This document shows, piece by piece, positions 8,653 through 18,100 of a stretch of DNA of 64,000 nucleotides. How positions within the stretch are numbered: position 1 is the stretch's first letter; the number at the start of each line of letters is the position of its first letter. The DNA comes from Nitrosospira multiformis (lineage in GTDB: Bacteria > Pseudomonadota > Gammaproteobacteria > Burkholderiales > Nitrosomonadaceae): positions 2,356,001-2,420,000 of the forward strand of contig NZ_FNKY01000001.1 of the NCBI RefSeq assembly GCF_900103165.1, in the 5' to 3' direction. Below the pieces are notes generated by a model that saw only the letters and a program-made list of their open reading frames with translations, searched no databases and was not told the DNA's origin. The translations under genes were made by a program, and so were the position numbers.

Positions 8653-8991
8653 TTAACGCCCGCCGCGATAAACGATAAATGCCGTACCGCGGCATTGTGT
8701 AAAGTTGTCAAATCCGCTCAAACGTACAACATGGCCCGGATTATCCCGACGGCATGCCTCTAGTTCCGCCATTATTGTTTCAACTGATTTTTCGCCAAAA
8801 AATGGCAGCTTCCAAAGATACCAAAAATGCAAGAATGCTTTTTCTGGCTCAGTATGTTCAATAGCTGGATTCCAACCCTGAGCAATGATGTAAGCGACAT
8901 GCTTACGGATTTTTTCAGGTGTTAACGGCGGGAGATAAGAGAATGTTTCTCCTTTCCGCTCAGTTGCTTTATACGGTTTGATTGCATCCAT
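8653..8991 (-). CDS. cbbS: RuBisCO small subunit, form IA
   Basis: 112 residues, complete: opens with a KGETFSYLPPLTPEKIRKHV block and contains GWNPAIEHTEPE, FWYLWKLPFFG and the closing AFIVYRGGR. Caps the large-subunit octamer. It lies 49 bp downstream of cbbL and 86 bp upstream of csoS2 on the same strand, in the standard carboxysome order. Confidence 0.96.
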   Translation of the reverse strand: MDAIKPYKATERKGETFSYLPPLTPEKIRKHVAYIIAQGWNPAIEHTEPEKAFLHFWYLWKLPFFGEKSVETIMAELEACRRDNPGHVVRLSGFDNFTQCRGTAFIVYRGGR

Positions 8992-9040
8992 AGCTATACC
9001 TCATGACTTCAGTTTTAAACAGCGTAATAAATGTTTACTA

Positions 9041-10456
9041 TTAACCCACATCAAGCTTGTCTACAGTATCGAATTCGAACTTGATCTCTTTCCATGTTTC
9101 CAGGGCAATTTTTAGCTCAGGTGAGTACTGTGCAGCTTCAGTCAGCACTTCTTTACCTTCACGCTCTACCTGACGCCCCTGATTACGCGCATCAGTGCAC
9201 GCCTCAAGGGCCACACGATTTGCAGTGGCGCCCGCAGCATTGCCCCATGGATGACCAAGTGTGCCTCCTCCAAACTGTAAGCAAGAGTCATCACCAAATA
9301 TATTGACCAAAGCGGGAATATGCCAAACATGGATACCACCCGAGGCAACCGGCATTACACCGGGCATAGAACCCCAGTCCTGATCAAAGAAAAGACCACG
9401 TTCACGATTCTCTGGAATATATGATTCACGCATGGTATCAATCCAACCAAGGGTTGCAGCCCTGTCACCTTCCAGTTTACCGACTACAGTGCCAGAGTGC
9501 AGATGATCCCCACCCGACAGCCTTAGACATTTAGTTAATACTCTGAAATGGATTCCATGATAGCGGTTGCGATCGAGTACCGCATGCATGGCACGGTGAA
9601 TGTGTAATAACATGCCATTATCACGGCACCAGTTAGCCAAACCCGTATTGGCACAGATTCCGCCGGTTAAATAATCGTGCATGATGATCGGCGCGCCCAG
9701 TTCTTTTGCAAACTCAGCTCGCTTATACATCTCTTCCGGCGTTGCCGCAGTTACATTCAGATAATGCCCTTTACGCTCGCCGGTTTCAGCCTGGGCCTTC
9801 AACACCGCGTCCATTACAAATTCAAAGCGATGACGCCAGCGCATGAACGGCTGACTATTAATATTTTCATCATCCTTGGTAAAGTCAAGACCACCGCGCA
9901 GACACTCATAAACCGCCATGCCATAGTTCTTTGCCGACAAGCCAAGTTTGGGTTTGATGGTACAGCCTAGAAAAGCACGGCCGTATTTATTCATACGATC
10001 CCGTTCCACCTGTATGCCATTTGGCGGTCCGCCACAGGTCTTAACATAAGCGATGGGAAACCGGAGATCTTCCAGTCGCAAGCTACGTATGGCTTTAAAA
10101 CCAAATACATTGCCGACCAATGAGGTCAGCACATTGACGACCGAACCCTCTTCGAATAAATCAATAGGGTAAGCAACAAACGCGTAGTATGCCGTGTTAT
10201 CACCCGGAACTGGTTCAATCCGGTAAGCACGGCCCTTATAGTAATCCATGTCTGTGAGCAAATCAGTCCACACAGTGGTCCAGGTACCTGTAGAGGATTC
10301 CGCCGCGACTGCGGCAGCAGCCTCTTCACGAGGCACTCCATCCTGAGCCACAATCTTAAAACAGGCCAACAAGTCTGTGTCGAGCGGAATATAATTCGGC
10401 TCCCAATAACTCTCACGATAATCTTTGACACCAGCTTGATATTTTTTTCCTGACAT
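9041..10456 (-). CDS. cbbL: RuBisCO large subunit, form IA (carboxysomal)
   Basis: 471 residues, full length. Catalyses carboxylation of ribulose-1,5-bisphosphate, the CO2-fixing step of the Calvin cycle. Visible active-site blocks include [13 protein letters not shown], the activation-lysine region [17 protein letters not shown] (carbamylated lysine after FT), [17 protein letters not shown] (loop 6) and [11 protein letters not shown]. First gene of the carboxysome operon. No cbbR, cbbO or cbbQ gene lies upstream; the 640-bp leader region holds repeated AT-rich dyads instead. Confidence 0.97.
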   Translation of the reverse strand: MSGKKYQAGVKDYRESYWEPNYIPLDTDLLACFKIVAQDGVPREEAAAAVAAESSTGTWTTVWTDLLTDMDYYKGRAYRIEPVPGDNTAYYAFVAYPIDLFEEGSVVNVLTSLVGNVFGFKAIRSLRLEDLRFPIAYVKTCGGPPNGIQVERDRMNKYGRAFLGCTIKPKLGLSAKNYGMAVYECLRGGLDFTKDDENINSQPFMRWRHRFEFVMDAVLKAQAETGERKGHYLNVTAATPEEMYKRAEFAKELGAPIIMHDYLTGGICANTGLANWCRDNGMLLHIHRAMHAVLDRNRYHGIHFRVLTKCLRLSGGDHLHSGTVVGKLEGDRAATLGWIDTMRESYIPENRERGLFFDQDWGSMPGVMPVASGGIHVWHIPALVNIFGDDSCLQFGGGTLGHPWGNAAGATANRVALEACTDARNQGRQVEREGKEVLTEAAQYSPELKIALETWKEIKFEFDTVDKLDVG

Positions 10457-10732
10457 AATGATTCTCTCCTGCGATTAAAATCTTCCTTGATAGTATTTAT
10501 TGTTGATCCGCCTAAAATCAGCACCGGTCTAAAATATAAAAACACCTGCTCTGTAGGCTTGTTGGGAAAGGGCTTTCCCTCGCATCACGGGCGAATTCTG
10601 CTGGTGCCGCTCACTCCAAGGGAGGGTGGGGACGTACCTCGTTGTAATACTCGCATCACTCATGAATCTTGAGCCCGGCATACCAACCACGATAGGAAAC
10701 CGGCGAAAATCGGATGAGTTCATTCTTCTATT

Positions 10733-10783
10733 TTATTATTGATGAGATACTATTCTATTATTGATGAAATATTTTATCAATAA
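10733..10783. promoter_or_regulatory. AT-rich direct and inverted repeats upstream of cbbL
   Basis: The sequence TTATTGATGA occurs twice (about 10736 and 10758), and the second copy pairs with ATCAATAA at 10776-10783 to form a dyad with a 10-base spacer. It lies some 280-300 bp upstream of the cbbL start. Paired AT-rich dyads are typical of LysR-type regulator binding, so this may be the CbbR control region (inference); no cbbR gene is in the window. The rest of 10457-11100 has no supported gene. Confidence 0.4.
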
Positions 10784-10875
10784 GAAGAATATAGAAATAC
10801 TTCATACAATATGTTATCAAGGGTACTAAGGTGGCTTAACCAGGTTTTACGTTCCATTACGCCCCAAACCTCTTA

Positions 10876-11100
10876 ATCCGCTTTGGGCCGTGAAATGCCT
10901 ATATCTGATAAGCGCCGATCCGCGACCTGATCTCCAACTGTGATTCTGGCCCGGAAAAGGTTTTGGGCAGCAGGTAGCACTCCAACCCGTCCCACAGTCG
11001 CCCGCTCAGGCCCCTGAAGCAACGCCGGATGGCGCCCCCGCGGCAGCTCCGCAGTTATCTCAAGATAATCAAGGATAGCTCTGCCGAACCGGCCGTTGCA
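10876..11100 (-). other. Open in-frame extension beyond the mrfB stop codon
   Basis: Directly after the TGA of the exonuclease gene (11101-11103) the same frame stays open for 75 codons to a TAA at 10873-10875. It would encode a plausible-looking alanine/arginine/leucine-rich tail (RAILDYLEITAELPRGRH, later VGDQVADRRLSDIGI). The stop is followed by C, a context known to favour UGA readthrough. The stretch is GC-rich, so a chance open frame or a decayed gene end is equally possible. Confidence 0.25.
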
Positions 11101-12393
11101 TCATAAGCCTATTTGTCTCTTCCCTTTCTTCTTCCGAGGATTGAATTTCACGAGCCGCTGGCATAAGCGGGCTTGACGCCTGATGTGAATATCCATTGCG
11201 GGTTCCAGCCGCAGCAATTCCTCGGCAAGCGCCAGGGCGGCCTCCAGTTCGTGCGTGACATGCTCATGGTATTTTGCCAGCGCTTCGATCCCCCGAACGC
11301 ACTTGTTTTCCCCAAGGTGTATCCAGATGGCGATGGCCTGCTCATCCTGCCGCTGATGCCGATGCAGCTTGGCCAGAAATAAAAGTGCCGCCTCATCCAA
11401 TCCACCCCAGGCGCCGGTAAGATGATCGATGGCATACTGGATATCGCCCCGGCCCGCATGGATCTGAGCGACTTTAAGCGCATTGACCGCTTCATGGCCA
11501 GGCTCGGTGTAAGCTTGGGCCAACATCGCCAGCAATGCCGCCAGCGACAAGACGTCGCGCTGATTGTGCTCGGCGATGGCGTGCAACGGTTCCACCCGGC
11601 CACCCCGCACAAAATCCGTCCACGCTTGGGGAATAAGATGACTGGGAAAATCATTCTCACGGATGAATCCGAGCAATCGTTGCTCCGCCGTCTGCAGGCG
11701 GCAATCCTCCCAGCCATGCCCGTAGGCGCGGCGCGTGAGATGGAGCAGATCAACATGACCTTTATCGGTAAAGGGATCGGCTTGCCGTGCCAGCCGGTAA
11801 CGGGTAGCCAGTAACGGCACATCGAAACTCTTGCCATTGTAGGACACCAAGTGAGCGGCAGGTTCGATCCAGCCGAAGATGGTTTCCAGCAAAGCCGCCT
11901 CCCCCGCAAACCCGGTCAATATCCATTGCCCGAGTTGCAGGCAATCCCCCTGAATTCGCGCCAGGCACACCATAAAAGGCAACGTGCCGGTGCCACCCGC
12001 AAGACCGGTGGTCTCGGTATCGAGGAACAGTAACCCATCCAGCGGCGCATCATGAGGCAGGCCCAGCGCCGCGAGCGGGATATCAGCCAGGGCTGAAAAC
12101 ACAATCTTGCCATGCCGGCTGGCAAGGGGAATGGTCTGATCAATCTGGATCAGTCCGGGCGCAATCACCTCCCCGCGCAGGTGTTTGGCAACCTCGGCAT
12201 CGCCGTGTTTTGTCCGGCTAGCCCTGGTGCGGAAATCGCCGCCACCCCCACTACTGCCGGATAAGCGCCTCAGGCGAACATCCAGGGGAATGGAGGCTAT
12301 ATTTGATGAAACCCGAGGCTGCCCCAATTCCGGGCCTACCTCATTACCAGTCCCATTGTTCTTGAGCAAGGCCAAACGCTCAGCCAGTGTCAT
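11101..12393 (-). CDS. DEDDh 3'-5' exonuclease with TPR-like tail, MrfB/YprB type
   Basis: 430 residues from the ATG at 12393 (MTLAERLALLKNNG), which overlaps the helicase stop by four bases (ATGA); a longer upstream frame is antisense-like and rejected. The nuclease domain shows LLFLDTETTGLAGGTGT (DxE), a YNGKSFDVPLL block and a late H-N-x-x-D-V-L-S motif (AEHNQRDVLSLAALL), the three exonuclease motifs. The C-terminal 130 residues are helical TPR-like. In Bacillus the MrfA helicase and MrfB nuclease repair mitomycin-type DNA damage; the coupled gene order here supports the same pairing (established family, inferred function). Confidence 0.85.
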   Translation of the reverse strand: MTLAERLALLKNNGTGNEVGPELGQPRVSSNIASIPLDVRLRRLSGSSGGGGDFRTRASRTKHGDAEVAKHLRGEVIAPGLIQIDQTIPLASRHGKIVFSALADIPLAALGLPHDAPLDGLLFLDTETTGLAGGTGTLPFMVCLARIQGDCLQLGQWILTGFAGEAALLETIFGWIEPAAHLVSYNGKSFDVPLLATRYRLARQADPFTDKGHVDLLHLTRRAYGHGWEDCRLQTAEQRLLGFIRENDFPSHLIPQAWTDFVRGGRVEPLHAIAEHNQRDVLSLAALLAMLAQAYTEPGHEAVNALKVAQIHAGRGDIQYAIDHLTGAWGGLDEAALLFLAKLHRHQRQDEQAIAIWIHLGENKCVRGIEALAKYHEHVTHELEAALALAEELLRLEPAMDIHIRRQARLCQRLVKFNPRKKKGKRQIGL

Positions 12394-14879
12394 AATGCCT
12401 CCATATCCAATGTATGGGTCTGGCCGTTTGGCGAAAGCAGGTCCAGAACGGTCAGTACGGCCTGCTTGGGCGCATAGCCCCGGCTCTCGTCGGAGGCGAG
12501 AATCGGACCCACACACGATGGGCAACCGGACTGGCAACCGCAGTCCTGTACCAGTGCGATGGTGCGCGCAACGATTTCATGACGCAGATCGAATAACGGT
12601 GCGGAAAGCCCGATACCGCCAGCGTAGTTATCGTACAGGAATACCGTGGGAACGAATTGCTGGTCATCGATCTCGACCGTCTCACCGGAAATGGTTTGGG
12701 GATTACCCTGCCCGTTCTGGCCGACGCTGGCAAACCAGATACCTTCGCCATCGCCCACCGCCCTGCCCAGATCATGCCGTTCCGATAGCGTCCACAACGC
12801 CGCCACGTGATGCAGCGCGTAGGCCGCGCCGAGAAAGCCATCCAGCGCCTGCCAGCGCGCGGGAAAGGCAGCCTCCAACGCATCGGGGCTGACCTGCCAC
12901 CATACCGCGGTGGTGTGCATCTCATGGTCCGGGAGATTGACCTTGCCGTAACCCACATTCTCATGGCTGTAGTAGCGTATCTTCTTGTAGCCCGCGACAC
13001 GACGCACCAGATGCACTTCACCACGTCCGCACAGGCCATTTGATTGCTTGTCCTCTTCAAAGCAGTCCAGGATCTTGAGCCGGGTAAAGTCTATCGCGTC
13101 GGTGTAATAGTCGGCGCGCGTCTTCGTTACAAAGGCCTTGCGCCCTTCCCAGTCCAGCTTCTCGACTTGCCATGGATTTGCCTGGATCAGATAGATCGCG
13201 CCTTCGTACAGCGTCAACGCTGCGGTGGAATAATCGACTTCGGCAATCACGTCCTGTTTCCCATCCGTCACATCCACCACCACAAAATTGCCGTCCGCCA
13301 CCGAGCGCAGACTGATGCCGTTGGCGGGGTAGCTGTCCGCCATCCAGTGCCACCGCTGCCCTTCATGGTGCAGCACGCCCTGCGCCTCAAGGTAACTCAG
13401 CATCTCGGCCAGTGGCTCCTTGCCAAAGCGCTCGTTATCCTGAAACGGCAGTTCAAACGCGGCACAGCGAATATGATCCATCAGGATCAGCAACTGGTCG
13501 GGGTCGATGCAGCCGTGTTCGGGCGACGCGGAAGTAAAGAATTCGGGGTTGCGGATGATGTATTGATCCAGCGGATCGCTGGTGGCAATCAATACCCCCA
13601 GCGCAGGCCGGTTGCGCCGCCCTGCCCGGCCCAATCGCTGCCACGTGCCGGCAATGGTGCCCGGAAACCCATTGAGCAGGCATACGTCCAGCCCGCCGAT
13701 ATCCACCCCCAGCTCCAGCGCATTCGTCGCCACCACGCAATCCAGCTGCCCGCCACGCAACCGCGTCGCGGTACCGCGACGCTCCGTGGGCAGATAGCCG
13801 CCGCGATAAGCGGCGATGCGCGGTGCCTGCCGCGGGTCATTGTCAAACACATCCTTCAGGTACTTGGTCAACACCTCCACCATCAAACGGGTATTGGCGA
13901 ATACAATGGTCTTGAGCCCGGCCTTGATGGCACTGCGGGTGATCCGGGTGGTCTGGGACCGGGCGGACGAGCGCAACCCCAGATCCGGGTTGATCATGGG
14001 CGGATTCCAGAACAGCAAATGCTTCTCGCCCGACGGCGCGCCCGACTGGTCTATCACCGCCACCGGTGCGCCCAGCAATCCGCTCGCCAACTGGCCGGGA
14101 TTCGCAATCGTTGCCGAGCAAAAGATATAGACAGGCTTCACCCCATAAAACCCGCAGATGCGGTTCAGGCGGCGAATGACATTGGCAACATGCGAGCCGA
14201 ATATGCCGCGATAAGTATGCATCTCGTCGATGACCACGAATTTCAGGTTCTCGAAGAACTGCGCCCACTTGGTGTGATGCGGCAGGATACCCTGATGCAG
14301 CATGTCGGGATTGGAGATGACAATATCCCCATGCGTCCGCACGGCTTTACGCGCATCCCCCGGCGTATCCCCATCAAACGTATAAGCCCGCACGCCCAGA
14401 TTGCCCGCCTGATTGAGCTCCAGCAGCTCCGTGACCTGATCCTGCGCCAGGGCTTTGGTAGGAAAAAGGTAAAGCGCCTTTGAGCGCTCTTGCATCGCCG
14501 CCTGGATCACCGGCAGGTTATAGCAAAGCGTCTTGCCGGAGGCCGTAGGCGTAACGATGACAGCGTGCTCGCCCCGGGTGATACGGTCCCATGCTTCGCG
14601 TTGATGGCTGTAGAGTTGAGTGATGCCGCGCTGCATCAACCCTTCCGCAATGCGTGCATCCAGCCCGGCTGGAAATGGGGCATAGCACGCAGCGCGCTCG
14701 GGAATCAGCAGTTCGCCCGTGATGCGTTGCCCGTGGCGCCGCTTGAGCGCGGATATCAAGCGACTCACATCGCCCGGCTCTGCCCGGACAACATCACTTG
14801 CCCGGTCCAGTTCCACTAAATCGTTCAAATGCACCTCTGTCGCGGCTTTGCGAATACGAGAAACAGAAATTTTGTGCAA
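12390..14879 (-). CDS. DEAD/DEAH helicase with C-terminal zinc cluster, MrfA/YprA type
   Basis: 829 residues. Superfamily 2 helicase: Walker A TPTASGKT (about residue 111), motif II DEMH within VVIDEMHTYRGIFGSH, motif III SAT, motif VI QRLGRAGRR. The C-terminal DUF1998-like region (about 700-800) has the four-cysteine cluster QDCGCQSGCPSCVGP. Together with the overlapping exonuclease gene it forms a two-gene repair operon. The Bacillus relatives unwind DNA 3'-5' for repair of intercalator and mitomycin lesions. The neighbouring region has no other repair gene. Confidence 0.9.
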   Translation of the reverse strand: MHKISVSRIRKAATEVHLNDLVELDRASDVVRAEPGDVSRLISALKRRHGQRITGELLIPERAACYAPFPAGLDARIAEGLMQRGITQLYSHQREAWDRITRGEHAVIVTPTASGKTLCYNLPVIQAAMQERSKALYLFPTKALAQDQVTELLELNQAGNLGVRAYTFDGDTPGDARKAVRTHGDIVISNPDMLHQGILPHHTKWAQFFENLKFVVIDEMHTYRGIFGSHVANVIRRLNRICGFYGVKPVYIFCSATIANPGQLASGLLGAPVAVIDQSGAPSGEKHLLFWNPPMINPDLGLRSSARSQTTRITRSAIKAGLKTIVFANTRLMVEVLTKYLKDVFDNDPRQAPRIAAYRGGYLPTERRGTATRLRGGQLDCVVATNALELGVDIGGLDVCLLNGFPGTIAGTWQRLGRAGRRNRPALGVLIATSDPLDQYIIRNPEFFTSASPEHGCIDPDQLLILMDHIRCAAFELPFQDNERFGKEPLAEMLSYLEAQGVLHHEGQRWHWMADSYPANGISLRSVADGNFVVVDVTDGKQDVIAEVDYSTAALTLYEGAIYLIQANPWQVEKLDWEGRKAFVTKTRADYYTDAIDFTRLKILDCFEEDKQSNGLCGRGEVHLVRRVAGYKKIRYYSHENVGYGKVNLPDHEMHTTAVWWQVSPDALEAAFPARWQALDGFLGAAYALHHVAALWTLSERHDLGRAVGDGEGIWFASVGQNGQGNPQTISGETVEIDDQQFVPTVFLYDNYAGGIGLSAPLFDLRHEIVARTIALVQDCGCQSGCPSCVGPILASDESRGYAPKQAVLTVLDLLSPNGQTHTLDMEAL

Positions 14880-15100
14880 CTAAATTCGGGGTCATATGAC
14901 TTTCCACGATCGAGAACAATTGTTCTCCATTACAGAATTTAACCAAAATATTGCCCCCCGTCAACCAGGTTGCCAAGATCTCATGTATTCGGATATTCTC
15001 AGGCCGTACTTCAGAACTTAATGGCCAATGTTATTGACTGATGTTGCAGGCGGGTGCGATGACACACTTCACCGGTAAGGGATGACCTTGGAGGCTGAAA

Positions 15101-18100
15101 ATGACAGAGACCAGTGACTGGAGAGACGTCTTTTGCGGCCGCGAGCAGGAGCTGTCCATGCTCGTGGACAAGTTCAACGAGGTGCGGGCGGGGCACGGGC
15201 CTCGTATTGCGGTGGTTCTGGGCGACCGCGGCATGGGAAAGACCCGGCTCGTGCAGGAGCTTTACCAGGTACTCACCACCCAGTACGACCAGCCAAACTA
15301 TTGGCCCGACGCATCGCTGTTCAAGGGCAATAATTTGCTCGTGGCGCCGGAGTTGAGTGACCCGTCCGTGCAGACACACTATCGGAGCTTCAAGCTCCCG
15401 GAACGGCCGATGCCGTTCCTATGGTGGGGGTTTCGCCTGTCCGACCCAACAGCGCGCAACGCCAATCGCAGCGACATGGCGGCGCATCGCGCCACGCTCG
15501 ACCCGCATTTGGTGCCGGTGTTTTTTGCCCGCCGGCTGGCCGCGGCGCGCGAGCGGCTAAAAAGCGCGGGTGTGGACGCAGCAACCGAGCTTGGAAAGTC
15601 GACACTCGCTTTAATCGTCAAGGCTATTCCCGGTGTCGGTATCGCCGCCAGCGTTTTCGAATTGTTCCTGCAATACGCCGATAAAGGCAAGAAAGCCGCC
15701 GAGGCTCTCCGGGAGGAAAACCGCCTGAAGGACGAACAACAGAGTATCGACCTTGCGCGCGTCGACAGCAAGCGGAGCGACGACATCCACCGGCATACCT
15801 TGGATGATCTCGCGGCATTGCTGGCACCTGGTCCGGATCTCGCGCCACTACCCATCATCATATTCTGCGACGACGCACAGTTCGCGCGCCAGGGCGGCGA
15901 CGAAGGCGTTCTGCGTTTGCTCACCGATTTATGGGTGCGTGCGAACCTGGCTGGCTGGCCGCTGTTGCTGGTACTCACACACTGGGGTGTCGAGTGGCAC
16001 AGGGGGCTCGACCAGCATGGGCAGGTCAATTGTGCTGCGGCGTTCGGTGAGTCGGCCGTCTCCGCGCGCCAGGGCGCGCTGATCGACTTGCCCAAGGAAC
16101 CGGCCCTTGCCGGCCTAGTGCGATCGGGATTGTCGAACCTTCCCTCCGCCGATGTCGCGTTGTTGTTGGCCAAGTCTGACGGCAACCCACAGGTGCTGAT
16201 TGAACTCGTCGATCTTGTGCGCCGCTCCCCTGCTTGGCGAGATCGGGACGCCGGTGGCCTTACGCCGCATGCCCGGAATGAGATCGACGGACGCGCCACC
16301 AAGCTTGCCGATTTGATCCTCGAGCGGCTGGAAAGCGACGCCACGCCAGAGCCCGTACGCCAGGCCGTCGGTTTGTCGTCAGTCCAAGGGATCGAATTTC
16401 TATGTGCGCTGACAGCCACCGCGGCGCAAGCGCTGGACTTGAGTGATGTAGTCGGGGGGCTCCTCGCTGCACAAGACCCGCACCGGTTGGTGATGGGTGT
16501 CGACGAGGGGGTGGCGAGTTTCGTGCAACGTACCTACCGCGAAGCGGCCAGCGCACTGCTCAGCACCCACGTGGGCGAGCCCGCCGCGGTGAGGGAAGTG
16601 CTGTTGACGGCGGCGATCGCCATCATCGACGACGCCGAGCGTTGGGAAGCCCTGTCGCGCCTGGAGCAGACTGCCGCGCTGGGAGTCCTTGTCGGGCTGG
16701 CCGAGGATCACCCCGAGGCGTCGAGACGGCGCTATGCCGGGCAGAGCTTGTTGCGAATGATCCCGCAGGCGTTGAATGCGCAGCAGGGGCGCGACTACGC
16801 TCGCGCCGCCGAATTCGCGCAGCGTTTCGAGGCAGGTTTAGGCACACGCTGGACGGCTAGCGATTTCGGGCTCCATGAGATGGATGCGGCTCGCGATGCG
16901 GTGGCAGTCTGGCATGGCCCCGGTGCGGCGAGTACGCTCGCACAGGACATGCTCGTCCGCGCGCGCGAACTGGCCGCGCAACTCGGCACGCCCGAGGCGC
17001 GGCGCGACGTGTCGGTGGCGCTCTACAACGTGGGGGCGGTCGCGCAGGCCCAGGGCGAGTGGCAGGAGGCCGAAGCCCTGTATCGTGAATTACTGGCGAT
17101 CTGCCGCGAACTGGCCGTGCAGCTCGGCACGCCCGAGGCGCGGCGCGACGTGTCGGTGGCGCTGAACAAGGTGGGGGCGGTCGCGCGGGCCCAGGGCGAC
17201 TGGCAGGAGGCCGAGGCCCTGTATCGCGAATTACTGGCGATCAGCCGCGAACTGGCCGCGCAATTCGACACGCCCGAGGCGCGGCGCGACGTGTCGGTGG
17301 CGCTCTACAATGTGGGGGCGGTTGCGCGGGCCCAGGGCGACTGGAAGGAGGCCGAGACCCTGTATCGCGAATCGCTCGCGATCAGCCGCGAACTGGCCAC
17401 GCAACTCAGCACGCCCGAGGCACGGCGCGACGTGTCGGTGGCGCTCTACAATGTGGGGGCGGTTGCGCAGACCCAGGGCGACTGGCAGGAGGCCGAGGCC
17501 CTGTATCGCGAATCGCTCGCGATCCGCCGCGAACTGGCCGCGCAACTCGGCACGCCCGAGGCACGGCGCGACGTGTCAGTGGCGCTGAACAACGTGGGGG
17601 CGGTCGCGCAGACCCAGGGTGACTGGCAGGAGGCCAAGGTCCTGTATCGCGAATTACTGGCGATCTGCCGCGAACTGGCCGCGCAACTCGGCACGCCCGA
17701 GGCACGGCGCGACGTGTCGGTGGCGCTGAACAAGGTGGGTACGGTCGCGCGGGCCCAAGGCGAGTGGCAGGAGGCCGAAACCCTGTATCGCGAATCGCTC
17801 GCGATCTGCCGCGAACTGGCCGCGCAACTCGGCACGCCCGAGGCACGGCGCGACGTGTCGGTGGCGCTGAACAACGTGGGAGCGGTCGCGCAGACCCAGG
17901 GCGACTGGCAGGAGGCCGAGCCCCTGTATCGCGAATCGCTCGCGATCCGCCACAAACTGGCCGCGCAGCTCGGCACGCCCGAAGCGCGGCGCGACGTGTC
18001 GGTGGCGCTGAACAAGGTGGGTACGGTCGCGCGGGCCCAGGGCGACTGGCAGGAGGCCGAGACCCTGTATCGCGAATCGCTCGCGATCAGCCGCGAACTG

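Noticed and set aside
13044-14483. A 479-codon open frame on the plus strand opposite the helicase gene
   Set aside because: It is a shadow of the GC-rich helicase gene: its residues are rich in His/Arg/Gln/Pro with no domain, and the minus-strand protein has complete helicase motifs.
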